Origin: Heterotrichella gracilis
Taxonomy: Eukaryota > Sar > Xanthophyceae > Tribonematales > Xanthonemataceae
Reading direction: 5' to 3'
Length of the DNA: 64,000 bases
NCBI GenBank assembly: GCA_032358255.1
Contig: JAULBX010011099.1
Coordinates: forward strand, 186,001 to 250,000
Position numbers and translations under genes: made by a program. Within the stretch, counting starts at the first letter, position 1, and each line of letters begins with the position of its first letter. The notes under the pieces are model-generated. The model had not been told where the DNA came from. It did no database searches and saw only the letters and a list, made by a program, of their open reading frames with translations. Shown piece by piece: positions 63,851 through 64,000 of this stretch.

Positions 63851-64000
63851 CTATAAATTCAAATACCATAGTAATAAAATGCACAATTTATGTCTGTATT
63901 CGACCATTTGTAAAAAAGGAGCGCCTCTTAAGGTTAAATAAGTCAAAAACTGCTTTTGATATCTGTTTTTTTAATAAATTTATTACCCTAATCATTGAAG

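Noticed and set aside
63820-64000. c-di-AMP (ydaO) riboswitch before kup
   Set aside because: No ydaO consensus blocks are visible in the 180 bases available; too AT-rich and unstructured.
1-64000. CRISPR array, prophage, integrated virus, insertion sequence, rRNA or tRNA genes
   Set aside because: No regularly spaced repeats, transposase, integrase, structural phage genes or RNA-gene signatures were seen on either strand.

Overview
The window is AT-rich, densely coded chromosomal DNA from a member of the Bacteroidota, probably a Flavobacteriia-like or related environmental lineage. The evidence is a type IX secretion (T9SS) barrel protein PorT, a protein with a T9SS C-terminal sorting signal, an S46 dipeptidyl peptidase, a Bacteroidota-type LptD beside an N-acetylmuramoyl-L-alanine amidase, DUF4286, and promoters of the TTG-N19/20-TAnnTTTG type. 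No rRNA, tRNA, CRISPR array, transposase or prophage was seen. Genus cannot be set from the sequence alone.

Layout. 1-6 kb: left-edge partial secreted beta-propeller-like protein, OmpA-domain protein, DPP7-like S46 peptidase, arylsulfotransferase-like secreted protein. 6-13 kb: envelope genes (amidase, lptD, rfaE2-like nucleotidyltransferase, flippase-like membrane protein), panD and porT. 13-22 kb: metabolism and translation (FAD-dependent dehydrogenase, trpS, dihaem cytochrome c, hmgA, trhO, threonine-dehydrogenase-like SDR, mrp) plus two small paralogous lipoproteins. 22-25 kb: an ECF sigma factor coupled to an anti-sigma-like protein that carries a periplasmic trypsin-like protease. 25-34 kb: tyrS-rpoN, a T9SS cargo protein with a degenerate gingipain-like domain, and polA. 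34-41 kb: a carotenoid cluster in two divergent arms (crtI-crtB-small protein; crtD-cruF-crtZ-crtY). 41-49 kb: glutaminyl cyclase, cysS, a CarH-like B12-binding MerR regulator, and the envelope operon uppS-bamA-ompH-ompH. 49-54 kb: B12-dependent methionine synthase metH behind a SAM-I riboswitch. 54-59.5 kb: a surface glycan locus (large membrane protein, methyltransferase, GT9 transferase). 59.5-64 kb: purH, a small secreted protein, and a Kup potassium transporter.

How genes work together. The carotenoid genes fit a route from phytoene through lycopene to a monocyclic hydroxylated carotenoid of the saproxanthin/myxol type; GGPP synthase (crtE) and a ketolase (crtW) are not in the window. 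The MerR regulator has the cobalamin-contact residues of CarH photoreceptors, so light control of the cluster is likely. B12 also serves MetH. UppS, BamA, the Skp-like chaperones, LptD and PorT are core outer-membrane biogenesis functions.

Most notable: a SAM-I riboswitch whose P3 arm carries a roughly 90-nt AT-rich inverted-repeat insertion; three genes (porT, GT9, crtD) whose conserved N-termini lack any in-frame ATG/GTG/TTG, two of them starting naturally at CTG-AAA; the anti-sigma/protease fusion; a gingipain-like domain that has lost its catalytic dyad; and several short palindromic intergenic elements. I found no wholly new multi-gene system.
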